Shown in pieces: positions 36,601 through 47,525 of a stretch of 64,000 nucleotides of DNA. Made by a program: the position numbers and the translations under genes. Location: assembly GCA_009760855.2 (NCBI GenBank), contig WPIO01000006.1, positions 126,001 to 190,000 on the forward strand. Reading direction: 5' to 3'. The notes under the pieces are model-generated. The model was not told where the DNA came from and made no database searches. It saw only the letters and a program-made list of their open reading frames with translations. Source of the DNA: Cristatella mucedo. Lineage: Eukaryota > Bryozoa > Phylactolaemata > Cristatellidae. Position 1 is the stretch's first letter. Every line of letters starts with the position of its first letter.

Positions 36601-38903
36601 AGTGTCCCTGTCTGAGGCCCACCTGTTGTGTGGCTGAAAGTAGGCAGACCTGACTGCAGACTGATGTGGTCATCTAGTGAAAAGGTCACTTTGGAACAGG
36701 ACACCAAGATTTCTTGCAGATGCAACAGATATGCTGGCAGAGCCAATTTTGAGTGTTAAGCTTACCAATGTTTGAGTCACATTTGGTTTGCCCATAACTA
36801 GTAAGTTGGTTTTATCGTCATTCAATTTGAGAAAATTTGCTACCATCCATGTGCAGATGTCAGCAATACATGCAGCAAGGGAGTACAGAGAATTCGACGT
36901 GCTGGAGGGATTAAAGCATAGGTATAACGGAGTGTCATCTGCATGGAAGTGAAAGCTTAGATTGTGCTTGGCAATCACATTGGATAGAGGGAGAGTACAA
37001 ACCGTGAAAATAAGCAGATCAAGCACAGACCCCCGAGGTACCCCATACTTTAGTAGTTCCTCGAACGATCTTAGCCTGCTAACACCAGTTCTCTCGGTTG
37101 TCAGAAATGCAGGACACTGATACAACATAATCAAAACTTTGTGAAATTCAAGAATATCCGACAGTAGTAAAAGAGCCAAAACCCTGTGTGCATTGGCTTC
37201 TCCCACCACACTAGGAATCTAGTCACTATACAAGAAAAAGCAAGACAACCATTTAGCTTGGATTTTAAAGTATGAACAGCATATCGAATTGGATGTTTGA
37301 ATCTAGAGATAACATCTTAGGTTAAGTGCCTAGGATACTCTTCCTGATGTTCTTGCATGAATCTCATCAAAAAATCGGCTTATAATCGCATCAGGGGTTA
37401 ATGAAATGTACTGTAGTAACAGACAGAATACACTAGCAGTGGGCATATCAGTGGGCCCATTGTGAAAGTAACAATCGGTAGTATATTGGCATATTCGTAT
37501 ATTTTCAGTTATAATTTTATAATTATAAAGTTATAATTCAGTATATTCAGTAGTATATTGTATATATATTATTACTATTATTACTATTATTGTACTTTAC
37601 TATTATTACTATTATTGTATATATATTATTACTATTATTACTATTATTATTATTACTATTATTACTATACTATTATTGTATATATATTGTATATAGTATA
37701 TTATCGGTAGTATATTGGCTATCGGGAGTTCAACGACAGCCAATTAGATCTGCTTCCCAAACAAGCCGATTAATTTACCTTCGGCTAGTCAAATGCACAG
37801 AAAATTTGTCTACCACTGCAATTCATAAAATATTCAAATTAACTCTTGGCTTGAACGGATAAGTAGAAATTGTCAAGTGCAGTAAAACGGTAATTTAGAT
37901 ACCTCAAATCGGGAAAGCACTGGCTCCGACCATCAAACACTGCTAATTGGTCGTTTGCTAATCAAGGCAATTTTGTCAAGCAAGCCATCTTTGCAAATCG
38001 TCATTGCGTGTACGAGATGCTGGTTTATCTGTACACAGCCCACGAAAAATACATAATAGCAAGAAGTATTGCGTGGAAGAATTACACATCAAAACACGTA
38101 AGACAAGGATCCACGATAATTAGATACTGAAAGAACAACTATAGCACTGAGATTGCAGACACGTTGTCATAAAGTTCAAGTTTTCTTAACGTCGAATGCT
38201 GGGAGGACGAAGCATGCAGAGCAGAAGCTAGCATCGACCTACTGCTGGAACGAGGAGCTATTCCTAGGTGCATCCATTCATCCTAAATCTCTAGAGTCTT
38301 CAGCCAAGCCATGAACACGGGCTACACAACCTAAGCTGCCGGAAACAAAATCATGAATAAGATATTCACCTAGGTGCAGGCCCTCGAACGTCGCAATTCC
38401 TTCGGGCAGCGGCGACATGGAAGTTTCATACCGCAGTCAATTGAGTACATAGGCGAAGAGCGAATGGCCACTTTTAATGGACCGTTTTTAAAATAATCGG
38501 GTCCGGCAATCACGGCAGCATGAGTGAACGAAGCAAAGATGGGTCCTGGAGCCAGAACCCTAGACCTGTTTATCTGCGAGCGTTCCCATAAATGCGTAAT
38601 TATACATTCCTAAAAGCCTTTAAAAAATTCAGTTGATAAGGCGAGTTCAGAAATCGTATGCATAGCTAAAGAAAGCTCCTTGCACGACGAGATCGTCGAT
38701 CCGGTCGGGGAGACCGACAAGTCGTAGCCGGCGCTACTATGACAGCCAGTGAGTTAAAAAGCATACATTACTACCTATCTTCCTAGCTTTATGGCACAAA
38801 TCTGCTATACTTACAGTGCCTCTTTTACGCCACATTTCTGCAGCAGCGGCAAGCAGAATTGCCGAACCCTCTGAAGGCCCAAACGCGCCGCGAACGCTGC
38901 CAT
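26370..38903 (-). CDS. MRPL47: Mitochondrial ribosomal protein L47 (uL29m), six exons
   Basis: This is a component of the large mitochondrial ribosomal subunit, near the peptide exit tunnel, made in the cytosol and imported. Six minus-strand exons join in phase to 180 residues. Residues 1-30 are basic and amphipathic without acids until late (MAAFAARLGLQRVRQFC), as expected of a mitochondrial presequence. Then follow the family hallmarks GLMEFFD, GRPWKVDELRLKS, DLHKLWYVLLKEMNMLL, LFPSPERLEKVEESMDNL and VVSERNQAFNLLETG. The start has a donor of perfect form (gtaagtat) after exon 1. The protein is shorter than vertebrate L47 (about 250), and its last 30 residues do not resemble known family members. 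Introns total about 12 kb and hold LINE A, SINE and (TA)n repeats. Identity is secure for exons 2-5. Confidence 0.93.
26574..26691 (-). CDS. MRPL47: MRPL47 exon 5
   Basis: Acceptor aacgtgcag, donor gtgagc, phase 0 in and phase 1 out. Encodes VEESMDNLSLVVSERNQAF and NLLETGATGEPELVEYANEL, with the family's DxxxxVVxERxxAxxLLxTG pattern. Confidence 0.92.
26891..26987 (-). CDS. MRPL47: MRPL47 exon 4
   Basis: Acceptor gattgcag, donor gtagca. Encodes YVLLKEMNMLLTMQAEYERQ and HELFPSPERLEK; the split codon completes the tryptophan of HKLWYVLLKE, the best-conserved block of uL29m. Confidence 0.96.
27922..28065 (+). mobile_element. SINE family 1 copy (tRNA head, LINE A tail)
   Basis: The tRNA-like head includes CGCCCCGACCAAGGTC and a B-box-like GGGCTCGAGCCC. 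It is followed by GAATAGAGATTAAGTTCTCT and GGGGCGC.ATACAAAT, which closely match the 3' end of LINE A. The cleaner copy is at 55568-55708. Confidence 0.85.
28185..29770 (-). mobile_element. LINE family A copy with long intact reverse transcriptase ORF (5'-truncated L2/CR1-type)
   Basis: On the minus strand an open frame runs from about 29765 to 28420 (over 430 codons). It holds reverse transcriptase motifs: [59 protein letters not shown] and YADDTQLY. The C-terminal half continues with SRLDFCNSLLTGLP and HWLPVKQRIDFK. The 3' untranslated part ends with GGCGCTTTATCAAG and an ATT-repeat tail at 28185-28205. A stop and loss of similarity mark the 5' truncation near 29770, so endonuclease and ORF1 are absent. 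It lies in MRPL47 intron 3 in the same orientation as that gene. The clade (L2/CR1 group) is inferred from motif style. Confidence 0.95.
30018..30105 (-). mobile_element. LINE A / SINE 1 tail fragment
   Basis: Isolated copy of the shared 3' end (AGCGCC.AGAAAGAGATT, AGTTCTCTGAGGGC) with an ATT-rich tail, minus strand. Confidence 0.75.
30330..30402 (-). mobile_element. LINE A / SINE 1 tail fragment
   Basis: Another isolated copy of the shared 3' end on the minus strand, with an ATT tail. Confidence 0.7.
30998..31058 (-). CDS. MRPL47: MRPL47 exon 3
   Basis: Acceptor atcgtag, donor gtgagt. Encodes RPWKVDELRLKSNVDLHKL, with the split glycine before and the split tryptophan after, matching the uL29m block that precedes YVLLKE. 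Confidence 0.96.
31310..31540 (+). mobile_element. LINE family A, 3' untranslated end
   Basis: Plus-strand copy of the last 230 bases of LINE A, ending AGAGATTGAGTTCTCTGAGG and an ATT tail. Confidence 0.8.
31545..31682 (-). mobile_element. SINE family 2 copy
   Basis: Starts right at the tail of the LINE A fragment. On the minus strand it has a tRNA-like head, a weak B box and the GGTGATAGCCGT block. Confidence 0.8.
32765..32862 (-). mobile_element. SINE family 2, partial
   Basis: Body part only (from the AGCTGATTAAACAGCC end to the CGCTTGCAGCAG block); the tRNA head is missing. Confidence 0.75.
33556..33634. repeat. (TA)n microsatellite
   Basis: About 39 uninterrupted TA units. Confidence 0.97.
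34956..35047 (-). CDS. MRPL47: MRPL47 exon 2
   Basis: Acceptor attcgtag, donor gtacaa, phase 2 in and phase 1 out. Encodes VRVLSTSRPSYGLMEFFDK and ENFMEPSIKTG. GLMEFFD corresponds to the GLEEFFD that opens mature L47. Confidence 0.95.
35455..35765 (-). mobile_element. LINE family A, 3' fragment
   Basis: Minus-strand 3' end with the conserved last ORF segment (KAWNYP... region) and untranslated part. Degenerate. Confidence 0.75.
35900..37110 (-). mobile_element. LINE family A copy, degenerate
   Basis: A longer minus-strand copy with tail at about 35905-35925. Recognisable pieces include LLKYGVPRGSVL, HADDTPLY (YADD box mutated to HADD) and SRLDFCNSLLAGLPACA. Frameshifts separate them. Confidence 0.88.
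37558..37705. repeat. (ATT)n / (ACTATT)n microsatellite
   Basis: Mixed TATTA and CTATTA units over about 150 bases. Confidence 0.9.
38815..38903 (-). CDS. MRPL47: MRPL47 exon 1 with start codon and presequence
   Basis: ATG at 38903; donor gtaagtat in phase 2. Encodes MAAFAARLGLQRVRQFCLPL and LQKCGVKEA. Basic and hydrophobic, as expected for mitochondrial import. The split leucine codon joins exactly to exon 2. Confidence 0.88.
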
Positions 38904-39190
38904 ACTTCCGATGTGACGCAGGAAACCCCTTATAAGTAAACTAGTTTAAAAATATTAAAATATTTGGTATGCATTAATTATTATATAATAAATTTAAATA
39001 AAACTATTATTATGAATATTATTTCTGTAATATCAATTTGTCGGCAGCTCAACGGTTATCACATACGGATCCGGCATTTCGCGGCAGCGTGCGATTGCTG
39101 GCGGTGGTGGTGAGCTTCACGCAACATGGTCTGTTAGGCGCTGCCGCGCTACTTTTTGTGGATGGTTTCGGTCTGTGGCGCTACGAAGAT
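38904..39190. promoter_or_regulatory. Possible divergent promoter region
   Basis: About 290 bases between the MRPL47 start (minus) and an ATG on the plus strand at about 39190. The middle is very AT-rich, the plus-strand side GC-rich. No defined elements can be assigned; the role is inferred from position. Confidence 0.35.
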
Positions 39191-39854
39191 GATGGCTAGT
39201 TTTTTGAGTGACTCGTGTGACTGATCGCTCTTCGACGATATTCTCGCATCCGACTCGCAATCTCAGAATTCGCTCGATCCGAAGCGATATGCTTGCTTTT
39301 GAGATAAAAGCAGGACCGGGACAGATTATTGTATCCTTTCTTATATGTGCTTATATGTGCATTGCTTAAGTGATACAGATTGTGATTCTATGTTAAGATA
39401 TCGTATGTCCGAAAAAATGCCACCTATGGCGGCCATTTTGTCTTGAGGCCACGTGGTTGGCAGCTCGTAGCTGACTTACTCCCTGTAGAATTATATGCAG
39501 CTTGCTGGAACTTATAAAAAAAAATTAGCGGCTGCCAGTGATGATAATAGGCAATAATTATTCTGACGACTTGGAATTGGCTGTTTAGCCAGTTGGTTTG
39601 CCTGAAATCTTGGTCTGCGGACAGAGCTGTGTCCGTGCGCCGTAAGGCCAGGCATATATCAAATGCACAGTAGCATCAATGCGGTGCGTTTATAGGTCTA
39701 TGTGCCCAGTTGCTGCGCTGCGATATCGTCAATGTTGTGCTGTCGTTGACAAGAATGCTGCATATTTTAGTAATCTGATGGCAGCCTTCCCTGCTTTTGT
39801 TACCGAATACTGAGCTTGTTCTTCCTTAACCTGCTCGCTCTTGCGGACATCTAG

Positions 39855-40488
39855 GTACTCCTGAAGAGTGTACCATCTCAAGATAACGCGATGGTAAGTT
39901 CAGGCATTTGGAAATGGCTTCTCGTCATTGTGAGATGATGTTTAAGTTTATCCATTCGCTGAGCTTTGCCCAGAGTGGCGCTTCAGCCTTCTCGTGAAGT
40001 AGCGCGTGGCTGATCGAGCTTGCAGCTGTATACGGTTTTCGTGTCGTTTGCTTGACCTCGATCGGGCATTGCTGCTGCATCGCCTTCTCTGGGCGAGGAA
40101 GTGCCTCTAGCTTCCTGCTTGGATTATCATTTTATATCTGATCCCTCGCAGTTGATGGCACTAGTAGGCTTTAATAGAATGGTCATCCCTCAGGTAAATT
40201 ATTGTTTATTTTCAGGTACACGCGAGACACGTGGTTTGACTTTTGTCATCACCTTACCTCTTGATCAACTTACCTACGTGAAAGAGGGCTTCTTTTTAAG
40301 GATACTATTATTGTCAGCAAAAATTTTATATTATCTTGCATTCGCTTGTACTAAATGAGTGAATTTATTTACGGCCAGATGTGGAGCTGGCAAAGCTCGC
40401 ATTGAATCTGCAAAACAAAATTCATGTTAACGCTGTCATGATATCAGCTGTTGCGAAGGCCTATCCTAAGCTGTTTAATAAATTTTAG
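39855..40488 (+). CDS. Unrecognised gene, last three exons (proposed)
   Basis: Three plus-strand exons join in phase. 39855-39893 (acceptor acatctag, donor gtaagt) encodes VLLKSVPSQDNAM. 40152-40215 (acceptor ccctcgcag, donor gtacac) encodes LMALVGFNRMVIPQVNYCLF. 40379-40488 (acceptor cggccag) encodes DVELAKLALNLQNKIHVNAV, MISAVAKAYPKLFNKF and TAG. The last exon reads like a helical protein end, and no other frame is open there. I do not recognise the family. The gene would be transcribed away from MRPL47, and its first exon would lie near 39.2 kb. Exon choice in the middle is uncertain. Confidence 0.4.
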
Positions 40489-41279
40489 TAGTTACTTTTG
40501 TCTATCGCAATCCTCCGTGTATTGTTTGCGGTGTTTTTATTTCTCATGGCTGTGCTTTCAGCCATACGATGTGCAATTGTGGAGCAGGCACATCTAGGCA
40601 TCGGGCTTTTTAGCCCAAGCTGGGCCGAAGGTGTTGTCGTGCAACTGACTGCTGTTGCATTCATCAATACTGCAATCAAAATAATTGCGGTCAAACGCAA
40701 TACTGACATTTAATGCAAAACTAAAGCTGCTCCATTCGAAGAGATTCCTCGTTGCGACTGAGCTATTGCTTCCTCTAACGTCGGCCCTGCGGTTAGTTGT
40801 CATTAGCTAGTAAAGTGATAGTCCTTACGATGCATCCCGAGTAAAAACATCCGAAGTAGGTCACGGATAGTTTCGATTCGTTGTCATAACCACAGCGGCA
40901 TAGTCTTCGTATAGGCTATAAGGCTCGAACAAGAAATGGCTGTACTTGCACGGAATCTCACGAATTTAAGCCAGTTTCTTTTAGTAACGGAACGGCTGCA
41001 GCCACTTTAAATCGTCAAGATGAGGAATAGCACGTTATGTGATAGGTGTTGCGAACACTTGAAACCAAAGATGAGCATTGTTACAAAACAAACGAAGCAG
41101 TCTTTAATCAATGTGCTTTACAAATCGCCGCAAGAGAAGAATCGACCAAGAATGGCAAGCAAACTATCGGTAGACAATTTGGCAAAGGCTCACAAAAATC
41201 AAACGAACTAGCATGCAAAGTAGGTCAACAAATCAAGCTGGCTGTCGAAAGTAGCCGAATTGGTAACTTTCACTGAAAG
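40489..41279. other. No gene recognised
   Basis: Contains a 71-codon hydrophobic open frame at 40498-40713, overlapped by another on the opposite strand; neither shows a known motif. Confidence 0.4.
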
Positions 41280-41745
41280 TAATGTATTTATCCGTTAGTT
41301 ACTCCATGAAGACTGCTGGCGTTACGCAGGAGTTTTCTGTAGCGCGCACAGCCTTAATGGCATTCGGTAGCCAACAAACTTAGTCTCACGCAACAAATAA
41401 AGTGGAAAGCTTAGCCGAGTTAAGAGAGCATGGAAGTCGCACCCCAGGATCCCTGAAAAGAATTAGCCATAGTCGGTAGCAGGACAAGGGTTTTCGTTGA
41501 GTAAGAATCGTGGAAGCGGTCCACAGTCTAGGACCAGAGTTAAAGCTTCTGTCGCCAACTGTCTTTAAGCGGAGGAAGGGAACAGCTAATCAATTGTCCA
41601 TTCAGGACTTGAGGACACGAGAAGGCTGAAACTGGTGCACCAGTTCAACTAGGTAAGTAGAAGCCAAGCCTGAGTGGCCCTTGTGGGTCTGTGTAAGAAC
41701 TTTGCTTTGTATTCGTTGATCAACCGGCAGCCATCCTAGCAGACG
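41280..41745 (-). mobile_element. LINE family B, 3' fragment
   Basis: Minus-strand ORF end and 3' region of family B, broken by frameshifts, with a poorly preserved tail. Confidence 0.8.
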
Positions 41746-42204
41746 ACACAAAATACAGTTAATCACGTTTTGGCGACCCCCATCCATAAAATTATTGTGT
41801 GCGAAATGTGGAAATGCGTGTTTTCCTAGGGTCTCAGGCGACCGCTGTGAAAGAGTCCTTCGACCCCCAAAGGGGTCGCGACCCACAGGTTGAGAACCGC
41901 TGCTCCGGAGTGCGTAGGCTGGGCTTGGCCGGCTTTGCAGAGCAGTGTTTGGTGTTGGAGCCAGCAGGCTTGTTGCTCGGTCGCGCAACCCAGCCCGACG
42001 GCAGGTCGTGCGGACGGCTGTCACAACCTCTAACCGCCCGTGCATGCTTTGCAGATCGTGTTTCTATTTTCTTGCTTCTAAAGCCAAGAAATCGCTCGCA
42101 ACTGACGTCATCATACCCCCTGACTCACCTCGATAAAGAGAAACTACGAAACCCCCAGCTGTTGTTGTTGCTAGCAGCTTTTGCTTCGTCCTTGTGAATT
42201 GCCC

Positions 42205-42352
42205 TTCATGCGCATATGCTAGCTGACAGTGCGCACGCTATCGGTAACCACTTGACGTGCTTCCTTTCCAGCCTATGCAAAGTGCCTAGAAATAAATTGA
42301 GTTCTCTTAAGGCACTATGCAAATGTATTATTGTTATTATTATTATTATTCC
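42205..42352 (+). mobile_element. LINE family A 3' end
   Basis: Plus strand; contains AGTGCCTAGAAATAAATTGA and GTTCTCTTAAGGCACTATGC, then an ATT tail. Confidence 0.75.
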
Positions 42353-43144
42353 GATCTGGTACAAAACTATAGGCAAACTGTCCACACAGTCCACAGCTGT
42401 TAGTGGGGGAGCCACAAAGTGCTCCTTGAGCTGCCTGAGCACAAAGCACTCTTGAGGCTGCCTGAACACACTGCTTTGACCCATGGCGTGAAGCTTCTTG
42501 AGCTAGTAACTAACGTTAGGCGACTGTTTTGTGACGATTTTCGTACTTGAAGAGTGAATGCGTATGCCTTCCCAACGGAACAAGACGAATGTAGAAGACC
42601 TTCCACCGGTGATCTATAGTGACGGGACTGGCTCTATCGAAACGCAGCCAAGCGGGAATCAGCTCCAAGGATGCCTGCATTTGTGCAAACGGCGTCACTA
42701 TGCCACAGCAATAAAAAACCCTCTGGTTCTAATTTTTTTCAGCGAAAAGTCAAGATGGACAACACGATCGCATGGCCACACTTCAATTGCAGACCTAAGC
42801 CACAAATTATGATAGATCCTGTTGTGTTTTTAGGGCCAAATACCGCTAATAAATACACATTTAAAAGTAGTCAGTTTCAATAAGGAACAGAGCGCCAAGC
42901 AATAGCTACAGAGAGCTTGTGTGTGCGCGCCATAGGGCGGCCGGCCTATATACACGTCTACGGTACGGGGTGCGACTCGGCAGGCCCACCGCTGATTGAC
43001 AGCAGTGGTAAGCCTAAAGGGCGGGCTGAATAGCCCGAGTGCCGAGGTGGGCCCATTCGGGCCAAGCCCAAAAGCTTCGTCAGCCACCGCACATTGCTGT
43101 AAGGTAGGTGACACCACAACAGATCCCGTTCTTAATTGTCATAA
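42353..43144. other. No gene recognised
   Basis: Moderately GC-rich, with an 84-codon plus-strand frame (42558-42812) and a 60-codon minus-strand frame overlapping it. Either could be an exon, but I see no motif or clear splice pair. Confidence 0.35.
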
Positions 43145-45694
43145 TTAATGAACCACCAGCTCAAGCGACTGCCGTAATTTAAACCGACTAGCGCACCGGC
43201 GTTGCGTTTCATTATGCGAATAAGCATAAGTAACTGGCTGAAGTTGGGAGTAAATGCATAAGCACTCGACGGAAAAAATGCAGCGGCCTTTCGACTTAAG
43301 CGCCTCGATCTCGGTTACTGGTGACGGCGGCAAATTCATAAATTCAGCCCGTGAGCATGCTCGCTTGAACTCGGCCTCCCGCTTTCTAGCCACCTCTAGT
43401 AAGCTTTTAACCGAAGGGACTGCGGATATTCGACCGCTCGCTATAGACGTATACTGTCCTGTATCGAGCAGCGAAGCCTTGCGGAATGCCCCCACCACCG
43501 TCCCGTTAAGACAAAGGAATGCACTGAGCCAGGCCGCCGGCCATACATCGGGGCTATGCGAAACCATTGAAAGACCTATGTTTGGCATGGCTACGTTTTG
43601 CACTGCCCGCGACAGTTACAAATCGTGGCCACTGTTTTCTTTAGGAATTGTTCTCAGTGTGCCCCTTAAAAGCCCCCAGCCCCCTGTCTCCGCTTGTTGC
43701 ACATCGGCCCATCGATTTAGTAGCAGATAAGTCGAACTTACTTACCGAGCGAAAATTCTCAGGCCTTCTAACTGAGAGGGAGTTATTTTAGTGGTTGGAA
43801 CCTTGACCTCGAGGCGGGGCTTTCCTGGTTGAAGAGCCGGCAACCACTCATCTCCTCCGTGTGCCTGTCTGCTCAGGGTGGTGTCTGGCGGTTGAAACAA
43901 ATTGACCAACGCGAAAAGAGCTGTCAATGGCAATGAACTATTGAATGCTCGTCGAGTTTCACTGTCCTAGCCTGGATTGACTTGCAGCTCACTAGTCGGG
44001 TTTTCATCCTTGCGCTCGATTCTTATTCTAATGATCTCTGAGAACCGTCCGAAAGCTACTATTGACCGGTTATGCAAAGAATCTTCAATTCAAGGCGGTA
44101 TACGATGCTCGTATAGCGGTAATAAGCTCCCAAGCGACCGGCGTTCGTGTAGAGGCATCACTCTACCAGCGCCTCCATCTTCCGCTCCCCTCCTCCTTCA
44201 GTGGCCGCTGAATCCTACCGAACTCAGCGATGGCGTCCTTGGGTGCCATCGACAAAAGAGTCAATCGGGTGCTACTGTTACTGATCACCCGATTGGAAGA
44301 AATCTTGCTTACCCCCGTACCGATGCGTCGGTACGTGAACCCTGACCGGCGTCCATAGTGGTGAAGCAAACAGCTCGAACCTCCGGAGGGACTTCAGAGA
44401 GTGTACGAGCTACGACCGTTCTCAAGCTTTTTTCCGGCGAGCCAGGCGAAGTCACGAGCATTGATTCTGCAGCCGGTCACTGACGTGCTTACATGTCACC
44501 TGTGTGCCGGCTGTATCGCATTCTCTGGAAAAGCAGCAACTGGTGCAATAGAACTACCAAGTTTGTGTGCGGCGTGCGAAAGTCTCAAGGCTTGGTGAGC
44601 CTGGTGGGTGAGAGGTACGGCTCGACGGAAGTGGTTGCTGCTGCCCTTCGCTAACATCAATGAAAAACAAGAGGCGAAGGCAAGCCCCTAAGTAAACTCT
44701 GCTGATTTCCATGACGAATTTCGTTTTGGATGGCTGATAAGCGAATAATTCCCAGGCGTAGCACCGAGGATCGAGTGGGGGGGGGGGGGGGGGGGTGAGG
44801 GGGCGTGGATAGAGGAGCGGCTGGACCACCGATCATTTGGACCGGATTCGCGTAATGCGCTTCCGGGTCTATTTTGGCTGGGCTCTTTTATCGTGGAGGT
44901 TACGTCAGTCGGCTTAGCTCTTGCGTCGTTGACAGTCGTGAGTACATGGTTTGCGTGCTGTAGTTCCAAGAGCGCCTATCTTGGGTGATGCTTTTCGGAC
45001 AGTTTGAGACCGTCGAGCTCTGCTCTACCTTTTCTTTGTACTGAGCGGTAGTTCGGGAGGAAGGTTTGTTCGTCGCTAGCCGCGCCTAGTTACCAACAAT
45101 CTGCTGGGCCACCTGTTGCCCGCGGGGCTTTGAACCGCTTTGTGGGTATCGGGAATGCATGCTCATCACTTTCTTGTCTGATCTGTCGTCTATGCACAGG
45201 CATGTTCTTGTCGACTCGACTTTCGGCACACAAAGGAACTTAACTCGGCGACATTATAGTGTCAGCATTAAGCTTAAGGCTGATGCCTCCCAAACTATCT
45301 CGGCGGCCGGTTAGCCTGTTTTAACTTTCCATAGTAGCTGCTACCTAAAGCTTCAATAGTAGCTTCCTAGATCAATTGAGGCTATGTAAGCCTGTCATCA
45401 GAATGGCGACTGTCCCGTGCTAGATTTACCTGGTGATTCCCCGACTCTGCTGCGGCTTCGCTCTTGCACTGTCGCTGGTGCCGGCGTGGCTTCACTTTCA
45501 ATCGATGGCAAAGATGTGCGTCTCAATGTCAGCGATCGGGATTGATTTAAACATCTAAAATGGTGAATTCGTATGGCCGATTCACCGAATTTATAAAGAA
45601 TTTCGAGAGGTTGGTTAAGTATTTCTTTCCAGGTGCTGCCTAAGTTGAGACGTGTCAGTCGTGCGAACGACTGTCTCATTGCCGATAAGGGCAT
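43145..45694 (-). CDS. Unrecognised three-exon gene, 282 residues (proposed)
   Basis: Minus strand. Exon 1, 45694-45430: ATG, 88 codons beginning MPLSAMRQSFARLTRLNLGS, basic, with donor gtaaat in phase 1. Exon 2, 43920-43746: acceptor ttgacag, encoding ALFALVNLFQPPDTT, PALQPGKPRLEVKVPTTKI and TPSQLEGLRIFA, with a very strong donor gtaagtaag in phase 2. Exon 3, 43553-43145: acceptor tcgcatag, encoding RPDVWPAAWLSAF, then a charged stretch (KSLLEVARKREAEFKRACSR) and FMNLPPSPVTEIEALKSKG, open to TAA. All three phases agree. The basic N-terminus could be a mitochondrial presequence. I recognise no family. A 158-codon frame on the plus strand overlaps exon 3 and is the main alternative. Confidence 0.45.
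44776..44795. repeat. Poly-G run
   Basis: About 20 consecutive G on the plus strand, in intron 1 of the proposed minus-strand gene. Confidence 0.95.
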
Positions 45695-47035
45695 CTGACC
45701 CTTAGCTCAACTTGTTTCGTGTGCTTCGTACTGTCCTTGATATGTGGAGTTAACAGTCAGCCCAAGCATTCATGACCAGAGCACGTGGTCTCGTAAAATG
45801 TGTCTGTGCAAGCACCAACACTAGTGGCGTTGCTGCGGTTATTGGATTCAGCCGCCGAGTAGAAGACTAATTATACTTTGAAGTGCTATATATGCGATGA
45901 CTCGGCAGGATCTCGTGGCAATTTACATAAGATCAATTAACTAGGACGGCTACTTGAGGTCGGACGGAAATTGGTACTGTCTTGCCCATGAAGGGTAATG
46001 CATACACGGGCAATGGATGTTACGACAGCACTGGTGCTTCGTATGCCGGACGTTTCTTGAAGTGGGGTTATAGCTTCAGAGGTATGTTGCCTCCTTTATA
46101 GAGGACAGGATTTGCCGTTAATTTTGCAGCTATTCTGTCGAGTCTAGTCTGAGGGGCACCACCCAAGGGTTGTGTGTGGTTGGCTTAAGTGGACCGAATG
46201 AGCACCCTCCGAAGCCGGCTCAGCATACTATGGGGGTGGGGTGGGTGGGGTTACAAGCAGCCTGCATCTCCTCGTGGGATTTTCATGTGTGCTTGCTTTT
46301 TTCTGCTCACTTGTGAAAAATCTTTTTGCTATTGTGCATAGAATGCTGCATGCTGCTAGGTATAGCCAGTGGGACGATTTAAAGGATCGCTGCAATCTAG
46401 CTATTCTCGAACCCTCGTTGTGATTTGTTTTCTGGGGTTTTGGAATTGCAATAGAATTGACAACCATTGCTATACAAGACTGGCCACATTCTTTCCATAA
46501 CAAGTGGCACCGTGGCCATGAATCCCCCCCAGGCTTAGTTCGCCAGTGCTTCTTCACATCGCTGGTAATAATCTAAGGTAGCTACCCAGCAGGCCAGCCA
46601 GCCAGCCATCCACGTCCCCAATTGTAGTTGCAGCCAGGCTTGAGCTGTGAGTGGAGAAGTATTTGTTTTATAGTTTGCCTTGGCAAAGAGAATGCGATGT
46701 TCGTTGATGTGGTTAATAGGATCATTCACATTGACTGGAGTCGGTGGTGATCTATTAATACTGTAAACTTGGGTCAGAAACTTGCCTTTAACAAGCTTAC
46801 CAATAGAGAACATTTAAAGCAGCGGCCTTTTATCAGTTGTGTGGCATTTGTAGAAATAACCTGGAGGAAGGGCAATTTTTTTACCTGGGGTTACATAGAT
46901 CTTCAGCTCTCAGCATACATGCTTCCTCATGTGCCCTTTTGACTCAGTGTCGCCGTACTATGTTTCAGTGTATGATTTTAGTGCGGCTTTCTCCTTGATC
47001 GAACATAATGGATCATTTCGTGCAAGCATAATGTC
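45695..47035. other. No gene recognised
   Basis: Non-repetitive sequence with short open frames only. Confidence 0.4.
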
Positions 47036-47525
47036 AAGATTCTTACGCTGACCCACAAGGCCCGCCACGGCTTGGCTCCTTCCTACCTAGCTGAACTGCT
47101 GCACCAGTTTCAGCCTGTTTGCACCCTCAGGTTCATGTGTGGACAATAAATTAGAGGTTCAATTCCTCCGCTCAAAGACCGTTGGCGACAGAAGCTTTAG
47201 CTCCGCAGGTCGTAGACTGTGGAACTCGCCACCACAATTCTTACTCAACGACAACTATTCTTCTGCTGTCGACTATGGCTCATCCTTTTCAGCGGTCCTG
47301 AGCTGCTACTTCCATGCCACTCACTACCTCAACTGCTCTCCTGACTCTGCTATGCTTCCCACTTTCTCTTTGTTTCTTGAGACGAAGTCTGTTGGCTAAC
47401 GAATTCGTACCGAAAGCCGCTTAGGCTGTGAGTGCTCTATACAAAACTCTTCTGTGTAACATCCACATAGTCTTTATGACTTTGTTGAGTTACAGAAGAA
47501 GATACATTACATTATATTACATTAC
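47036..47525 (+). mobile_element. LINE family B 3' end with tail
   Basis: Conserved ORF end ([20 protein letters not shown]) and family 3' end, with an ATTAC-type tail at about 47500-47525. Confidence 0.88.

Noticed and set aside
40195-40215. 21-base intron between GTAAAT and TTTTCAG
   Set aside because: Too short to be spliced; the frame is continuous through it, so it was kept as exon.
43254-43730. 158-codon plus-strand protein
   Set aside because: No start or splice support; the opposite strand gives three exons in consistent phase with a strong donor. Kept only as an alternative.
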